From: Chryseobacterium sp. MYb264
Lineage (GTDB): Bacteria; Bacteroidota; Bacteroidia; Flavobacteriales; Weeksellaceae
Assembly: GCF_035974275.1 (NCBI RefSeq)
Contig: NZ_CP142422.1
Span: 4,898,001-4,962,000, forward strand
Reading direction: 5' to 3'
Length of the DNA stretch: 64,000 bases
A model generated the notes under the pieces. It did no database searches. It saw only the letters and a list, made by a program, of their open reading frames with translations, and was not told where the DNA came from. Positions 17,334 to 27,128 of this stretch are shown piece after piece (the first letter of the stretch is position 1; the number at the start of each line of letters is the position of its first letter). Both the position numbers and the translations under genes were made by a program.

Positions 17334-17603
17334 ATGTACTTAACAACAGAAAAAAAAGCAGAAATTTTCGCAAAACATGGAAAATCTGCACAGGACACAG
17401 GAAGCGCTGAAGGACAGGTAGCTCTTTTCACTTTCAGAATTAACCACCTATCTCAGCACTTGAAGTCTAATCGTCATGACTTCAACACTGAAAGATCTTT
17501 GGTTAAATTAGTAGGTAAGAGAAAAAGCTTATTGGATTATCTTAAGAAAAAAGATATTACAAGATACAGAGCTATTATCGCTGAACTAGGTTTAAGAAAA
17601 TAA
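17334..17603 (+). CDS. rpsO: 30S ribosomal protein S15
   Basis: An 89-residue S15 of normal length. It binds 16S rRNA early in 30S assembly. The conserved core is visible: DTGSAEGQVALFTFRINHLSQHLK (about 22-45, containing the family's GS-x-E-x-Q signature), the middle HDFNTERSLVKLVGKRKSLLDYLK, and the end RYRAIIAELGLRK. It has its own promoter and terminator. pnp, its usual neighbour in many bacteria, lies 2.5 kb downstream, with an unrelated sugar permease on the opposite strand between them. Confidence 0.98.
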   Translation: MYLTTEKKAEIFAKHGKSAQDTGSAEGQVALFTFRINHLSQHLKSNRHDFNTERSLVKLVGKRKSLLDYLKKKDITRYRAIIAELGLRK

Positions 17604-17622
17604 TCTGCAAAGATTTACTAAT

Positions 17623-17653
17623 AAAAGCAATCTCGAAAGGGGTTGCTTTTTTG
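17623..17653 (+). terminator. rpsO terminator
   Basis: AAAAGCAA pairs with TTGCTTTT around a short loop, followed by T residues, 20 nt after the rpsO stop. Confidence 0.8.
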
Positions 17654-17689
17654 TTTACAGAGTTCCGAAATTATTTTTTTTAGAAGCTA

Positions 17690-17790
17690 TTTCCAGCTAT
17701 CCACTCTTACTCCTCGCGCCTAAGCTTTTCCATCCCTTGCTGCGGGGTAACCGTTTCTATCTGGGCTAGCAGGTGGTCATCCTTACTAAT
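17690..17790. repeat. GC-rich intergenic repeat (first of three)
   Basis: A locally GC-rich stretch (TATCCACTCTTACTCC, TGCTGCGGGGTAACC, ATCTGGGCTAGCAGG). It resembles the stretch at 47205-47315, which shares the order 'CGC...TAAGC/TAGGC ... TCC ... GGGGCTAG'. Neither is coding. It is probably a degraded dispersed repeat. Confidence 0.4.
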
Positions 17791-17851
17791 GATCAGACAA
17801 AAATTATACTGCCATTCCTTAGGAATCTGGACATAGTTTAGAAAAAAAATT

Positions 17852-18026
17852 AGTAACTGAAATGAAATCAAGTCTAAAACTTTGGGAGGCTTCGTGTTCA
17901 ATATGTAAAATTTAAAGGAAAAAATCTGCATTATTTGCAAAATCTGCGAGAGCAAAAAAAATCAACATTAAAATTTCAACCAGATTCTTTAACCTTTTTG
18001 CTTAGTCCCAATTTTTGTGCTTAGCC
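17852..18026 (+). mobile_element. degenerate short copy of the GGATCA element
   Basis: It starts with an AATCAAGTCTAAAACTTTGG variant of the left end and ends with TTTTTGCTTAGTCCC and GTGCTTAGCCCC, variants of the right end (TTTTTTGCCTAGTCC and GTACTTGATCC in copy B). The interior has TTCGTGTTCAATATGTAAA and AAAATCTGCGAGAGCA. The central unit is deleted and no target duplication is visible. An 82-codon minus-strand frame crossing it is an artefact. Confidence 0.6.
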
Positions 18027-18087
18027 CCTTAAATGGCCGTCTTCGTGGAAGAATAAATCTAGTTATAACTTCATTAAATATTCTTCA

Positions 18088-18120
18088 TAAAAAAATGAGA
18101 CACTAAAAAGCATCTCATTT
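18088..18120 (-). terminator. terminator of the fucP-like gene
   Basis: AAATGAGA pairs with TCTCATTT around a loop. On the minus strand it is followed by a run of T. A second small palindrome (AATCTC/GAGATT, 18131-18146) lies nearer the gene. Confidence 0.7.
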
Positions 18121-18159
18121 TATATTTTAAAATCTCAATAAAGAGATTCCTTTTTTTAA

Positions 18160-19575
18160 TTAATGTCCGGATTTAGATTCTCCGGCTTCCACATGACTCA
18201 GGTATTTCGTGCAATACGCTCCGAAAATCAAAATCATTAGGTAACACACCACCGGAATAATAAATGAATGCTGAACTCCAAAATGATCGGCTAAAAAACC
18301 CTGGAAAATAGGAACAATAGCACCTCCCAAAATAGCCATCACGACCAATGAAGACCCCTGGCTTGTATATTTTCCTAATCCTGAAATAGCCAGTGTATAG
18401 ATATTCGAGAACATAATTGAGTTGAAAATTCCGATTCCTAAAATACTGTACATTGCAATTTCCCCTTGATTAACCATCGCTGAAATCAATAAAATAACAT
18501 TGATTCCTGCAAAAATAGATAACGTTCTCGCCGGAGCTGCTTTTCCAACGAAGAAGGCAATGAAATTAAGGATGATAAATACCAAGAAAAAGCTGATCTG
18601 TGCAAAAGTAAGATCTACAATGCTGAAAATTACCAAAAATACCAAAGCTGCCGCTCCCAACATGAAGATTGCTTTTTTCGCCTGGCTCATCGAATGATTC
18701 AAAGAAATGGCGCCTAAGAAACGCCCGATCATTGCACCTCCCCAATATAAAGAAAGATAATTTTTACTGATTGCTTCATTAAATTTCATGGTTTCTTCCA
18801 GGAAGCTAATAATGAAACTTCCAACAGCAACTTCACCACCAACGTAGCAGAACATGGCGAAAACCCCAAATTTCAGGTGGTTGTATTTTAATGCTCCCCA
18901 ACCTTTTACTACTTCTTCTTCGTCCATCTGGAAAGAAGGTAGTTTTACTCTTGAGATCAATAAACCTACCAATAATAGGATTCCTGCGAAGATCAAATAA
19001 GGAATTCTTGTCGCCACAGCGCTGAATGAGCCGTCTGCTGCAGAGAAAAATTCAAAAATCAAATGACCTCCCAAAACCGGTGCGATTGTAGTTCCGAAGG
19101 CATTGAAAGCCTGCGTCATATTCAATCTACTCGATGCAGAATCTTCAGAACCCAAAAGGGAAACGTAAGCGTTTGCCGTAATCTGTAATACGGTAAACCC
19201 TAACCCTAAGATGAATAGAGCTCCTAAAAATAAAGGATAATAGGAGAAAGTGGCCGCCGGATAGAATAGAATACATCCGAAAGCTGCCAATCCGATTCCG
19301 AAAAGAATTCCTTTTTTATAACCCACTTTATTGATGGGATCACCTTGGGAAATCGAAATCAGAAAATAAATCAGTGAGCCGATAAAATAAGCTCCGAAGA
19401 AACAAAACTGCACGAGCATTGATTCGAAGAAACTTAAGTTAAAGAGCTGTTTTAGGTAAGGAATCAAGATGTCATTCATACAAGTGATGAATCCCCACAT
19501 AAAAAATAAAAGAGTAATGGTAATAAGCGGAATAGTGTAATTCCGGCCTTGCGATTTTACTTCATTATTGATCAT
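18160..19575 (-). CDS. fucP: FucP-family sugar:H+ symporter
   Basis: About 471 residues, 12 membrane helices, MFS superfamily, FHS (fucose-galactose-glucose:H+ symporter) family. Signatures are FFMWGFITCMNDILIPYLKQLFNLSFFESMLVQF at the N-terminus, FCFFGAYFIGSLIYF, and the second half YWGGAMIGRFLGAI. The N-terminal motif with GF-x-T-x2-N-D is typical of FucP/GluP. The substrate in this organism could be fucose, glucose or galactose. The ATG at 19575 is chosen; the GTG two codons upstream is unlikely. No sugar catabolic genes adjoin it. Confidence 0.9.
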   Translation of the reverse strand: MINNEVKSQGRNYTIPLITITLLFFMWGFITCMNDILIPYLKQLFNLSFFESMLVQFCFFGAYFIGSLIYFLISISQGDPINKVGYKKGILFGIGLAAFGCILFYPAATFSYYPLFLGALFILGLGFTVLQITANAYVSLLGSEDSASSRLNMTQAFNAFGTTIAPVLGGHLIFEFFSAADGSFSAVATRIPYLIFAGILLLVGLLISRVKLPSFQMDEEEVVKGWGALKYNHLKFGVFAMFCYVGGEVAVGSFIISFLEETMKFNEAISKNYLSLYWGGAMIGRFLGAISLNHSMSQAKKAIFMLGAAALVFLVIFSIVDLTFAQISFFLVFIILNFIAFFVGKAAPARTLSIFAGINVILLISAMVNQGEIAMYSILGIGIFNSIMFSNIYTLAISGLGKYTSQGSSLVVMAILGGAIVPIFQGFLADHFGVQHSFIIPVVCYLMILIFGAYCTKYLSHVEAGESKSGH

Positions 19576-19992
19576 AAACACACATATTTAGCAAAAGAGT
19601 TGTTAGGTCTCTTTTTAATTAAAGTCATCACAACGGTTTGAAAATCTTCTTGTTAAGCCATTTTTTAATCATAATTTTAACCTAATTCTTCAAGAAGCAT
19701 GGCAAATATAGTTGAAGTTCGTGTTTTTATGCAAACTTTATTTTATTTTTAATGTTAAATTTTATTTTTTACATTCATAAATGTTTTGTTATTTGTTTGA
19801 TAATTTAATTATTTTAATTCCATATTGGTAAAATATTTTCAACTTAATAATTTTGATGCCTGTTGTTTGTATTTCCCAAACTGAGATATTAATTGATTGA
19901 CCAGATGAAGCTTGAATAATCAAAATGATGCTTCGAAGATGGCCTGTTTTTATATTTTAATGCTAAAAATTTAAAACATCATTATAATATAT

Positions 19993-20000
19993 TACCTTTG
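19993..20000 (+). promoter_or_regulatory. -7 promoter element of pnp
   Basis: TACCTTTG fits TAnnTTTG and is 67 nt before the pnp ATG, leaving a 5' leader of about 60 nt. The rest of the 19582-20066 gap is very AT-rich, with no gene seen; it must also hold the divergent fucP promoter. Confidence 0.6.
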
Positions 20001-20066
20001 CAAACGAAAATTTAAAGAGTTTAAATAATAATCGTACTCAATACGGAGTACTATAGACGAAAATTT

Positions 20067-22331
20067 ATGAGTATACCTCAAGCGTTTACAGAAACAATTT
20101 CTCTTGCAGATGGAAGAGAAATTACCATTGAAACAGGTAAATTGGCAAAGCAGGCTGATGGATCTGTGGTAGTAAAATTAGGCGGAACAATGCTTTTAGC
20201 AACTGTTGTAGCTAATAAAGAAGCCAATCCTGGTGTAGATTTTTTACCCTTAACAGTTGATTACAGAGAAAAATTCTATGCAGGTGGTAGAATTCCCGGA
20301 AACTTTTTCCGTAGAGAAGCAAGACCTTCTGATCAGGAAATTTTAACGATGCGTTTGGTAGACAGAGTTCTACGTCCGCTTTTCCCTGAAGATTTCCATG
20401 CGGAAGTTCAGGTAATGATTTCTTTGATTTCTTATGATGGGCAAACAATTCCTGATGATTTAGCTGGTTTAGCAGCTTCTGCAGCGATTGCTATTACTGA
20501 TATTCCTTTCAACGGACCAATGTCTGAAGTAAGAGTGGTAAGATTCAACGGAGAATTGGCAATTAACCCAAGCTATGAAGCTTTAAAAGATTCAGAATTG
20601 GATATCATGGTGGGAGCTACTAAAGACTCCATCGTAATGGTAGAAGGGGAGATGAAAGAAATTTCTGAGCAGGAAATGTTGGAAGCTATTAATTTCGGTC
20701 ATGCTGAAATCAAGAAGCAAATTGAAGCTCAGGAAAGATTAGCAGAAAAAGTAGGAAAAGCTTTCCCTAAGAGAGAATATTCTCACGAAAATCACGATGA
20801 AGAAATTCGTGAAAAAGTGTGGAAAGAAACTTATGATAAAGTATATGAAGTAGCAAGAACTCCTTCCGGAAAAGAAGAAAGAGGAGAAAAATTCAAAGCG
20901 GTACGTGAAGAATTCCTTGCTCAATATGTAGATGATGCAGAAGAATTGGAAAGAGTAACGCCTTTCGTAAAAGTATATTATCATGATGTAGAGAAAGAAG
21001 CAATGCGTCAGATGATTCTTGAAGACAATATCCGTCTTGATGGTCGTGATCCTCAAACGATCCGTCCAATCTGGTCTGAGATTGATTATCTTCCTGGAGC
21101 TCACGGTTCTGCGATCTTTACAAGAGGTGAAACTCAGTCTTTAACGGCAGTTACACTTGGTTCTGTGAAAGATGCGAACATGGTAGACAGCGTAATCACT
21201 CAGCACGACGAAAAATTCTTCTTACATTATAACTTCCCTCCATTCTCAACGGGTGAAGCAAGACCTTTAAGAGGTACTTCAAGAAGAGAAGTAGGACACG
21301 GAAACTTGGCTCAAAGAGCTTTACAGGCAGTAATTCCTGAAGAAAATCCTTACACCATCAGAATTGTTTCTGATATCTTGGAATCTAACGGTTCGTCTTC
21401 AATGGCAACAGTTTGTGCAGGAACATTAGCATTAATGGATGCAGGTGTACAGATTACAAAACCGGTTTCCGGTATTGCCATGGGATTGATCACGGATACA
21501 AAATCCGGAAAATTCACCGTACTTTCTGATATCTTAGGTGATGAAGATCACTTGGGAGATATGGACTTTAAAGTAACAGGTACTGCAGACGGTATCACGG
21601 CTTGCCAGATGGATATCAAAATCCAGGGACTTTCTATGGATATCATGGAAAAAGCTTTGATGCAGGCTAGAGACGGAAGATTGCATATCTTAAATAAAAT
21701 CACGGAAACAATTGCTACTCCAAGAGAAGATGTGAAACCTCACGCTCCGAAAATGGTGGTAATGGAGATTCCGAAAGACTTCATTGGGGCTGTAATCGGG
21801 CCTGGTGGAAAAATCATTCAACAAATGCAGAAAGATACCGATACCGTTATCGCTATTGAAGAAATTGGAGAAATCGGACGTATCGAGATTGCAGGAACAG
21901 ACAGAGAGAAGATCAATGCTGCTGTTGCTAAGATTAACGAAATTACTTTTGTACCGGTTGTAGGCGAAGTTTATCAAGGTAAAGTAGTGAAAGTAATGGA
22001 TTTCGGTGCTTTCGTAGCGATTGCTAAAGGTACTGAAGGACTTCTGCATATTTCTGAGATCGAATGGGCGCGTTTAGACAAAGTTCCTTATGCAGAAGGT
22101 GATGAAGTGGAAGTGAAGTTCATGGGTTACGATGATCGTAAGAAAATGAAACTTTCAAGAAAAGTTTTGTTGCCAAGACCGCCAAGACCTGAGAAAAAAG
22201 AAGGTGAACAAAGAGGACCAAGACCAGAAGGACAGAACAACAGATCTGAAAGACCTAACAGACCGGAAGGACAAAGAAGACCGGAAGGAGACAAGCCTGC
22301 AGGAGACCAAAAACCTTCAACTGAAGCTTAA
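20067..22331 (+). CDS. pnp: polyribonucleotide nucleotidyltransferase (PNPase)
   Basis: A 754-residue PNPase, which degrades RNA 3' to 5' by phosphorolysis. Domains in order: RNase PH 1 (about 10-145), an all-alpha linker (to about 310) longer than usual and rich in charged residues, RNase PH 2 (about 325-460, with [18 protein letters not shown]), KH domain (about 555-615, GxxG motif IGPGGK), S1 domain (about 620-690, [15 protein letters not shown]), and a 60-residue disordered tail rich in R, P, E, G and Q that may bind RNA or partners. ATG start, own promoter and terminator. Confidence 0.98.
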   Translation: MSIPQAFTETISLADGREITIETGKLAKQADGSVVVKLGGTMLLATVVANKEANPGVDFLPLTVDYREKFYAGGRIPGNFFRREARPSDQEILTMRLVDRVLRPLFPEDFHAEVQVMISLISYDGQTIPDDLAGLAASAAIAITDIPFNGPMSEVRVVRFNGELAINPSYEALKDSELDIMVGATKDSIVMVEGEMKEISEQEMLEAINFGHAEIKKQIEAQERLAEKVGKAFPKREYSHENHDEEIREKVWKETYDKVYEVARTPSGKEERGEKFKAVREEFLAQYVDDAEELERVTPFVKVYYHDVEKEAMRQMILEDNIRLDGRDPQTIRPIWSEIDYLPGAHGSAIFTRGETQSLTAVTLGSVKDANMVDSVITQHDEKFFLHYNFPPFSTGEARPLRGTSRREVGHGNLAQRALQAVIPEENPYTIRIVSDILESNGSSSMATVCAGTLALMDAGVQITKPVSGIAMGLITDTKSGKFTVLSDILGDEDHLGDMDFKVTGTADGITACQMDIKIQGLSMDIMEKALMQARDGRLHILNKITETIATPREDVKPHAPKMVVMEIPKDFIGAVIGPGGKIIQQMQKDTDTVIAIEEIGEIGRIEIAGTDREKINAAVAKINEITFVPVVGEVYQGKVVKVMDFGAFVAIAKGTEGLLHISEIEWARLDKVPYAEGDEVEVKFMGYDDRKKMKLSRKVLLPRPPRPEKKEGEQRGPRPEGQNNRSERPNRPEGQRRPEGDKPAGDQKPSTEA

Positions 22332-22353
22332 GATTGTCACAATCAATTATATA

Positions 22354-22383
22354 TAAAGCCACCGAAGTTCGGTGGCTTTTTTA
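22354..22383 (+). terminator. pnp terminator
   Basis: A strong hairpin (AAAGCCACCGAA with TTCGGTGGCTTT) followed by T residues, about 20 nt after the pnp stop. Confidence 0.92.
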
Positions 22384-22466
22384 TGGCGTTATGGTATTTT
22401 CTTTTTATGATTTACCATAAAAAGTTCTATATTCTTTTTTATACTTTAGCGGCAAAATTTTAAACT

Positions 22467-22853
22467 ATGAAAAAAATAGTATTTTTAATTGCATTATTCT
22501 GCACATTATTTACTTATGCGCAAATTGCTCCGAAATTCGTTTATGCTGAAATTGTAGGAGAGTCCCGTTTTTTAAGTAATAAAGTGACTATATCTATTGA
22601 TTATGGTCAGGCAACTTCTTTTTTCGAGAATAACAAAGTGAAAAATGAAGACGGCAGCAATAAAAAATTTAATTCTATGGTTGATGCCATGAATTATATG
22701 GGTGCCTTGGGATGGGAATTTCAACAGGCTTATGTTGTAACAATTGGTCAACAAAATGTTTATCATTGGTTAATGCGTAAAAACTTTACAGAATTACCTG
22801 GTGATGTTCAGGAAGAAATGAAAAAGAATTTTCCCACTAAAAGAGATTTATAG
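22467..22853 (+). CDS. small exported protein of unknown function
   Basis: A 128-residue protein with a signal peptide (MKKIVFLIALFCTLFTYAQ). The mature part contains a beta-alpha-beta-like segment with FNSMVDAMNYMGALGWEFQQAYVV and ends in a basic tail. The 'ALN-x-MG-x-GWEF' phrase occurs in several small uncharacterised Bacteroidota exported proteins. Nothing catalytic is visible. It stands alone between pnp and the cold-shock gene. The following 350 nt hold only the cold-shock gene promoter and leader. Confidence 0.75.
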   Translation: MKKIVFLIALFCTLFTYAQIAPKFVYAEIVGESRFLSNKVTISIDYGQATSFFENNKVKNEDGSNKKFNSMVDAMNYMGALGWEFQQAYVVTIGQQNVYHWLMRKNFTELPGDVQEEMKKNFPTKRDL

Positions 22854-22951
22854 AGTATCTTATTTTTAAAATTTATTCTTGGACTTCTTTTAAATCATAT
22901 ATTAAAAATTGATAAAATAAATTGAATTTCAATAGTTTGAAAGGATGTATG

Positions 22952-22983
22952 TTTGCGAGGGCGATTAATTTTTCGTATATTTG
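22952..22983 (+). promoter_or_regulatory. promoter of the cold-shock-domain gene
   Basis: TTTG (22952-22955) and TATATTTG (22976-22983) are separated by 20 nt, a close consensus match. It puts the transcript start near 22989, more than 200 nt before the ATG. Confidence 0.75.
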
Positions 22984-22988
22984 TACAT

Positions 22989-23202
22989 TAATAATTAAAA
23001 AGGTCTCTGCCTTTGCTTTCTCTGGAATAGTTTAAAATTACTATTTTCTATCATCAGTTTTCGCTTTTACAGCAGACAATTTTACTATTAATTCCGATAG
23101 ACTTCGTTTTTAAAGTCATACGGAGACTTAGATACCTTTTTAGGCTTTCGGTAAAACGAAAGGTTTTTTATTCAGAATAACAATTAAATTTTAAAACAAT
23201 AT
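22989..23202 (+). promoter_or_regulatory. long structured 5' leader of the cold-shock-domain gene
   Basis: About 214 nt between the promoter and the start codon, with no ATG-initiated upstream frame. Near its end CTTTCG (23145-23150) pairs with CGAAAG (23157-23162) and is followed by T6, which looks like an intrinsic terminator placed 35 nt before the coding region. Long structured leaders control cold-shock genes in other bacteria by temperature-dependent folding. The terminator-like hairpin suggests premature termination that is relieved under some condition. This is inferred from sequence only. Confidence 0.6.
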
Positions 23203-23637
23203 ATGGCGGATTCTTTCTCTAAAAAAGAAAATTTTAAGAAAAAAGTTCAAAAAGCAAAAGAAAAGGCTCTAAAACGTGAAGAGCGTAAAACGAGCAACAA
23301 CAAAGGAAAAAGTCTTGATGACATGATCATGTACGTAGATGCCAACGGGCAGTTGACTTCTACACCTCCTGATCACGCTGAAAGAGAGGAAATTGATATC
23401 AACAACATCCAGTTGGGGGCTGCTCCTATCGAAGAAGAAGAAGTAAGAAAAACTGGAATCATCACATTTTTCAGCGAAAAAGGCTACGGATTTATCACAG
23501 AAGATAGATCAAAAGAAAATATTTTCTTCCACAGCAACAACTGTACAGAGCTTGTGAAAAAAGGAAATAAAGTGTCTTACGAAAAAGAAAAGTCTCCAAA
23601 AGGTTTTTCTGCAATAGACATTAAAATCGTAAAATAA
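23203..23637 (+). CDS. cold-shock-domain protein with basic N-terminal extension
   Basis: A 144-residue protein. The C-terminal 60 residues are a cold-shock domain with both RNA-binding motifs: KGYGFI (RNP1) and IFFHS (RNP2). The N-terminal half is a lysine-rich, probably disordered extension (about 1-45), then an acidic linker. Extended CspA-like proteins of this form are common in Flavobacteriia and are thought to act as RNA chaperones. It has its own promoter, a long leader (see 22989) and a strong terminator. Confidence 0.92.
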   Translation: MADSFSKKENFKKKVQKAKEKALKREERKTSNNKGKSLDDMIMYVDANGQLTSTPPDHAEREEIDINNIQLGAAPIEEEEVRKTGIITFFSEKGYGFITEDRSKENIFFHSNNCTELVKKGNKVSYEKEKSPKGFSAIDIKIVK

Positions 23638-23657
23638 TACACACTATTTTATATACT

Positions 23658-23686
23658 AAAGAGCTTCATGGTAATGAAGCTCTTTT
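23658..23686 (+). terminator. terminator of the cold-shock-domain gene
   Basis: AAAGAGCTTCAT pairs with ATGAAGCTCTTT around GGTA, followed by T residues. Confidence 0.93.
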
Positions 23687-23692
23687 TATTTT

Positions 23693-23835
23693 TAGGCTCT
23701 CGCAGATTTTGCAGAAAACGCAGATTTTAATTTTTTAATAATTATCAAAAATAATTCGCTAAAAATTCGCCCATTCGTGGCAAAAAATCAGCATCATCAT
23801 CTGTGAAAATCCGTGCGATTTGTGGGAAATACAAC
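23693..23835 (-). mobile_element. fragment of the GGATCA element
   Basis: Contains CTCTCGCAGATTTTGCAG, CCCATTCGTGGCAAAAAA and ATCATCTGTGAAAATCCG, all words of the element in reverse orientation. The left terminus is missing. No gene. Confidence 0.55.
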
Positions 23836-23850
23836 TCAAACATATTAGTT

Positions 23851-24927
23851 TTAATAAAGATTCTCTCTGATTTCAATTAAAACTTTCGTTGTTTTTTCCA
23901 AATCGGGAAACTCGGGAAGTGTCGAAACGGAATGATAATACTCAATAGAACTGATCAGGGCTTCTGCTTTCTCCATTACAGCTTCATACGGCCAGTTTCC
24001 GGCTTTGATGTCTAATAGTTCATCACGGTTTTCAACACGAATATTAAGTGAATTGGTTTTGAAAATCTGCTCACAAGACTGCAATAATCGGATGGTGTGC
24101 ATCATATTTTTACTGTCGTAATTTTGTCCGTGATGTTGATTCACGTTATAACGGTCTTCATTTCGCTCCGAAACCCATTTCCAATATTCGCGGTAATCTT
24201 TGCAGTATGTGGAGTAGGCATCAAGGTTGCAGAACAAGTAAGCAATCGGTTTTTCGTCTTTTGGAACCGATGAAACAGAAACCTGATTGGCTTCTTCATG
24301 TTGGATAATTCCTTTATAATTCAGATCTCCGGATTCGTTGTAGAAAAGGGCGAAGATTCCTTTGGTGTTGTCGATGTTTACCAAGCCGCATTTCTCCTGT
24401 AATAAACCACCCTGTCCTCCATTGTAGGGGAATGTTTTCAGCCATTTTTTTAACGGAATTGAGCCTTGATTTTGCAGGATATAACAAAAATCGAGAATAG
24501 ATTTTCTTTCTTTATCAATCGGATTTAGTATTTTTTTATTGAGTCCTTTTGCTTTTTTGATCTGAGAAACCGCATATCCCGCAAACGTATCTTTGCATAA
24601 TCTGGAAAGAAAATCTTCAGGTTTGAGTAAATCCATCAACGGATTTTTCTGCAAAATACAGTCCTCCGGACTTGCCAGAATTTCTAAAATATTTGGATTG
24701 TTTTTCTGTAATAATTCAATCAGTCTTCCGATTTCGTAGTATGTAATGTCGTTTGTTTCATTGGAAATTTGCGGAATATAATGTAAACCAAAAAAGTCTT
24801 CTTTCGGTAAATAATACACTCCGCGAATATCGGTATCTGAATTTTCCGTGGCCAATCCGAAAGAGCGGCTTCCGGAAATGGCTTCGAAGAGGATGAGGTT
24901 TTGGGATTTTATGTGATCTAATTCCAT
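23851..24927 (-). CDS. Pol-beta-type nucleotidyltransferase (YcgL/COG3541-like)
   Basis: A 358-residue protein with an N-terminal nucleotidyltransferase fold. The active-site pattern is GSRSFG (residues 19-24) followed by DTD (31-33). The remainder is helical and unassigned, and contains SGSRSFGLATENSDTD-type spacing typical of the large predicted nucleotidyltransferases of COG3541. Such proteins are often seen near RNA repair or stress genes, but here only a second nucleotidyltransferase adjoins. The two genes are 10 nt apart on the same strand. The substrate is unknown; tRNA or protein nucleotidylation are both possible. Confidence 0.85.
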   Translation of the reverse strand: MELDHIKSQNLILFEAISGSRSFGLATENSDTDIRGVYYLPKEDFFGLHYIPQISNETNDITYYEIGRLIELLQKNNPNILEILASPEDCILQKNPLMDLLKPEDFLSRLCKDTFAGYAVSQIKKAKGLNKKILNPIDKERKSILDFCYILQNQGSIPLKKWLKTFPYNGGQGGLLQEKCGLVNIDNTKGIFALFYNESGDLNYKGIIQHEEANQVSVSSVPKDEKPIAYLFCNLDAYSTYCKDYREYWKWVSERNEDRYNVNQHHGQNYDSKNMMHTIRLLQSCEQIFKTNSLNIRVENRDELLDIKAGNWPYEAVMEKAEALISSIEYYHSVSTLPEFPDLEKTTKVLIEIRENLY

Positions 24928-24937
24928 AATTTAATAT

Positions 24938-25717
<780 letters not shown>

Positions 25718-25865
25718 TTATCTGCGCAATCTTTTTACACATGGTGTTTGATACAACGATCTTTTTCGAGATTTTCCAAAGAACAATCAAAGTCCGCATC
25801 TGATTTAGAAAAAGAACAATCTCTAAAAGGTTTTGTAATAAGAGAATAGAAGTTTGCTAAGCAAA

Positions 25866-26180
25866 AATGTGGAATCACATTACAACAATGTAAAACTACA
25901 AGACAAAAATGTAAAGTTACAACGCAAGAAAGTAAAACTACATCGCAAGAATGTGGAATTACATCGCAACAATGTAAAACTACAATGCAAAAATGTAAAG
26001 TTACAATGCAAGAAAGTAAAACTACATCGGAAGAATGTGGAATCACATCGCAACAATGTAAAGTTACATTAGAAGAAAGTAAAGTAACAATGCTAAAAAG
26101 TGAAACTACATCGTGCCAATGTAGAATGACATCGAGAAAAAGTGAAAATACATTGCAAAAAAATAAAGTTACATCCTAAA
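25866..26180. repeat. 21-bp tandem array, 15 units
   Basis: Fifteen units of exactly 21 nt without a single indel. Each holds a near-palindrome of the form TGTAAAGTTACA or TGTAAAACTACA, then a spacer such as ATCGCAAGA. Units 1-4 and 5-8 also match as an 84-nt super-repeat. The last units are more diverged. One plus-strand frame is open from 25850 through all 15 units to a TAA in the last, with a 7-residue period, but it has no start codon near its beginning. The array lies 67 nt downstream of the gene at 26248, on its 3' side. Confidence 0.93.
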
Positions 26181-26247
26181 AATGCAACTTTACTTTGAAA
26201 AAATATTGAAATTCTGTCATTCAATATTTTTCGATTTTAAAAATAAA

Positions 26248-26970
26248 TTATTTTCTTTTGGTAAATTCGATGGCAGAGACGGTGGTGTATTCCCGGGAAG
26301 TGGCTCCGTATAGACTTTTTACGTATTTCTTAATCTTTAGGGAGATGGCATAGACTCCGGTTTCTTCTGCATACAGAATTCTGTCGCGTTCTATGATTTT
26401 AGTGTTCAGCTCAGACTCGGTCTGGTCTACGACAAGGGTTGTCGCTTTTAATGAGTCATGATAGGTGTTGAGGTTTTGTAATTTGATGTTGTCTTCATTA
26501 GGCGTATAAGCGGGTAGGGTAGACAGCATCTGTAAGAGCAGACCAAAATTTTCAGCTTTTGAGGTAAAAGACTGTCGGGAAGTGGATGAGGTTTTGGGTG
26601 CTTCTTTGCCTTCTTCAACCGGTGTTTTGCTCTTCCTTGAACTGCCCTGAATGGTCTGAGTTAAAGATCTTGCCTGATTTAAAGTTCCCTGCGGTAAGCC
26701 TACAATTTCCAATACATTGATGATTTTGGTACAGGTGGAACTTAAATTTTCGAAAGCAGTCTGACGGGCAACGATGGCATTTTTATTAGCGCTTCTTTTG
26801 TCTCCAACTTCTGTCAGTTTTGCATCAGCATCGGTGTATAAAGTCTGAAGACTCGGCACTGTAATGTCGGCAATCGGTGGATTGTAAAGGCTGTAGGTAG
26901 AAACTTGTTGGGTAATTTTTTGAAGGTTCGCTACATTTTTAGCGTGACCTACTTCTGAGGTGCTTGACAT
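26248..26970 (-). CDS. protein of unknown function with internal duplication
   Basis: A 240-residue soluble, mostly helical protein starting MSSTSEVGHAKNVANLQK. No family of known function is recognised; similar GHAKNVAN-type starts occur in hypothetical proteins of flavobacteria. It appears to be two related halves joined by a Ser/Thr/Lys-rich linker (about 110-140). The N-half pattern YNPPIADITVPSLQTLYTDA matches YTPNEDNIKLQNLNTYHDSL in the C-half at the same relative position. No signal peptide. The 21-bp repeat array follows directly, suggesting a functional link or a shared insertion. Confidence 0.7.
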   Translation of the reverse strand: MSSTSEVGHAKNVANLQKITQQVSTYSLYNPPIADITVPSLQTLYTDADAKLTEVGDKRSANKNAIVARQTAFENLSSTCTKIINVLEIVGLPQGTLNQARSLTQTIQGSSRKSKTPVEEGKEAPKTSSTSRQSFTSKAENFGLLLQMLSTLPAYTPNEDNIKLQNLNTYHDSLKATTLVVDQTESELNTKIIERDRILYAEETGVYAISLKIKKYVKSLYGATSREYTTVSAIEFTKRK

Positions 26971-27080
26971 ATCAATTGTGTTTTGGGTTAGTGATTCAAA
27001 TATAGAAATTATTTTGAATGTGTGATAGGTTTTGTGTAAATATTTGATTTTTAGGATGTTATGTTGATTTGAGGTAATGG

Positions 27081-27110
27081 AAAAGACCGGAATTGCTTCT
27101 GGTCTTTTTT
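27081..27110 (-). terminator. terminator between the ATPase operon and the preceding unit
   Basis: AAAAGACCGGAA pairs with TTCTGGTCTTTT (one G-T pair) around a 4-nt loop, with T/A runs on both sides. It can end the ATPase operon on the minus strand. Confidence 0.65.
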
Positions 27111-27128
27111 AATTTTGTGGTCTTTTGC

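Noticed and set aside
17707..17955. 82-codon minus-strand frame
   Set aside because: It crosses a degraded element copy and a GC-rich repeat; no coding signature.
25735..26046. 103-codon minus-strand frame and two plus-strand frames in the 21-bp array
   Set aside because: All three arise because a 21-nt period keeps any open frame open. None has a credible start context; kept only as an alternative reading in the findings.
25866..26180. CRISPR array
   Set aside because: Units are contiguous 21-mers with no unique spacers, and no cas genes are present.
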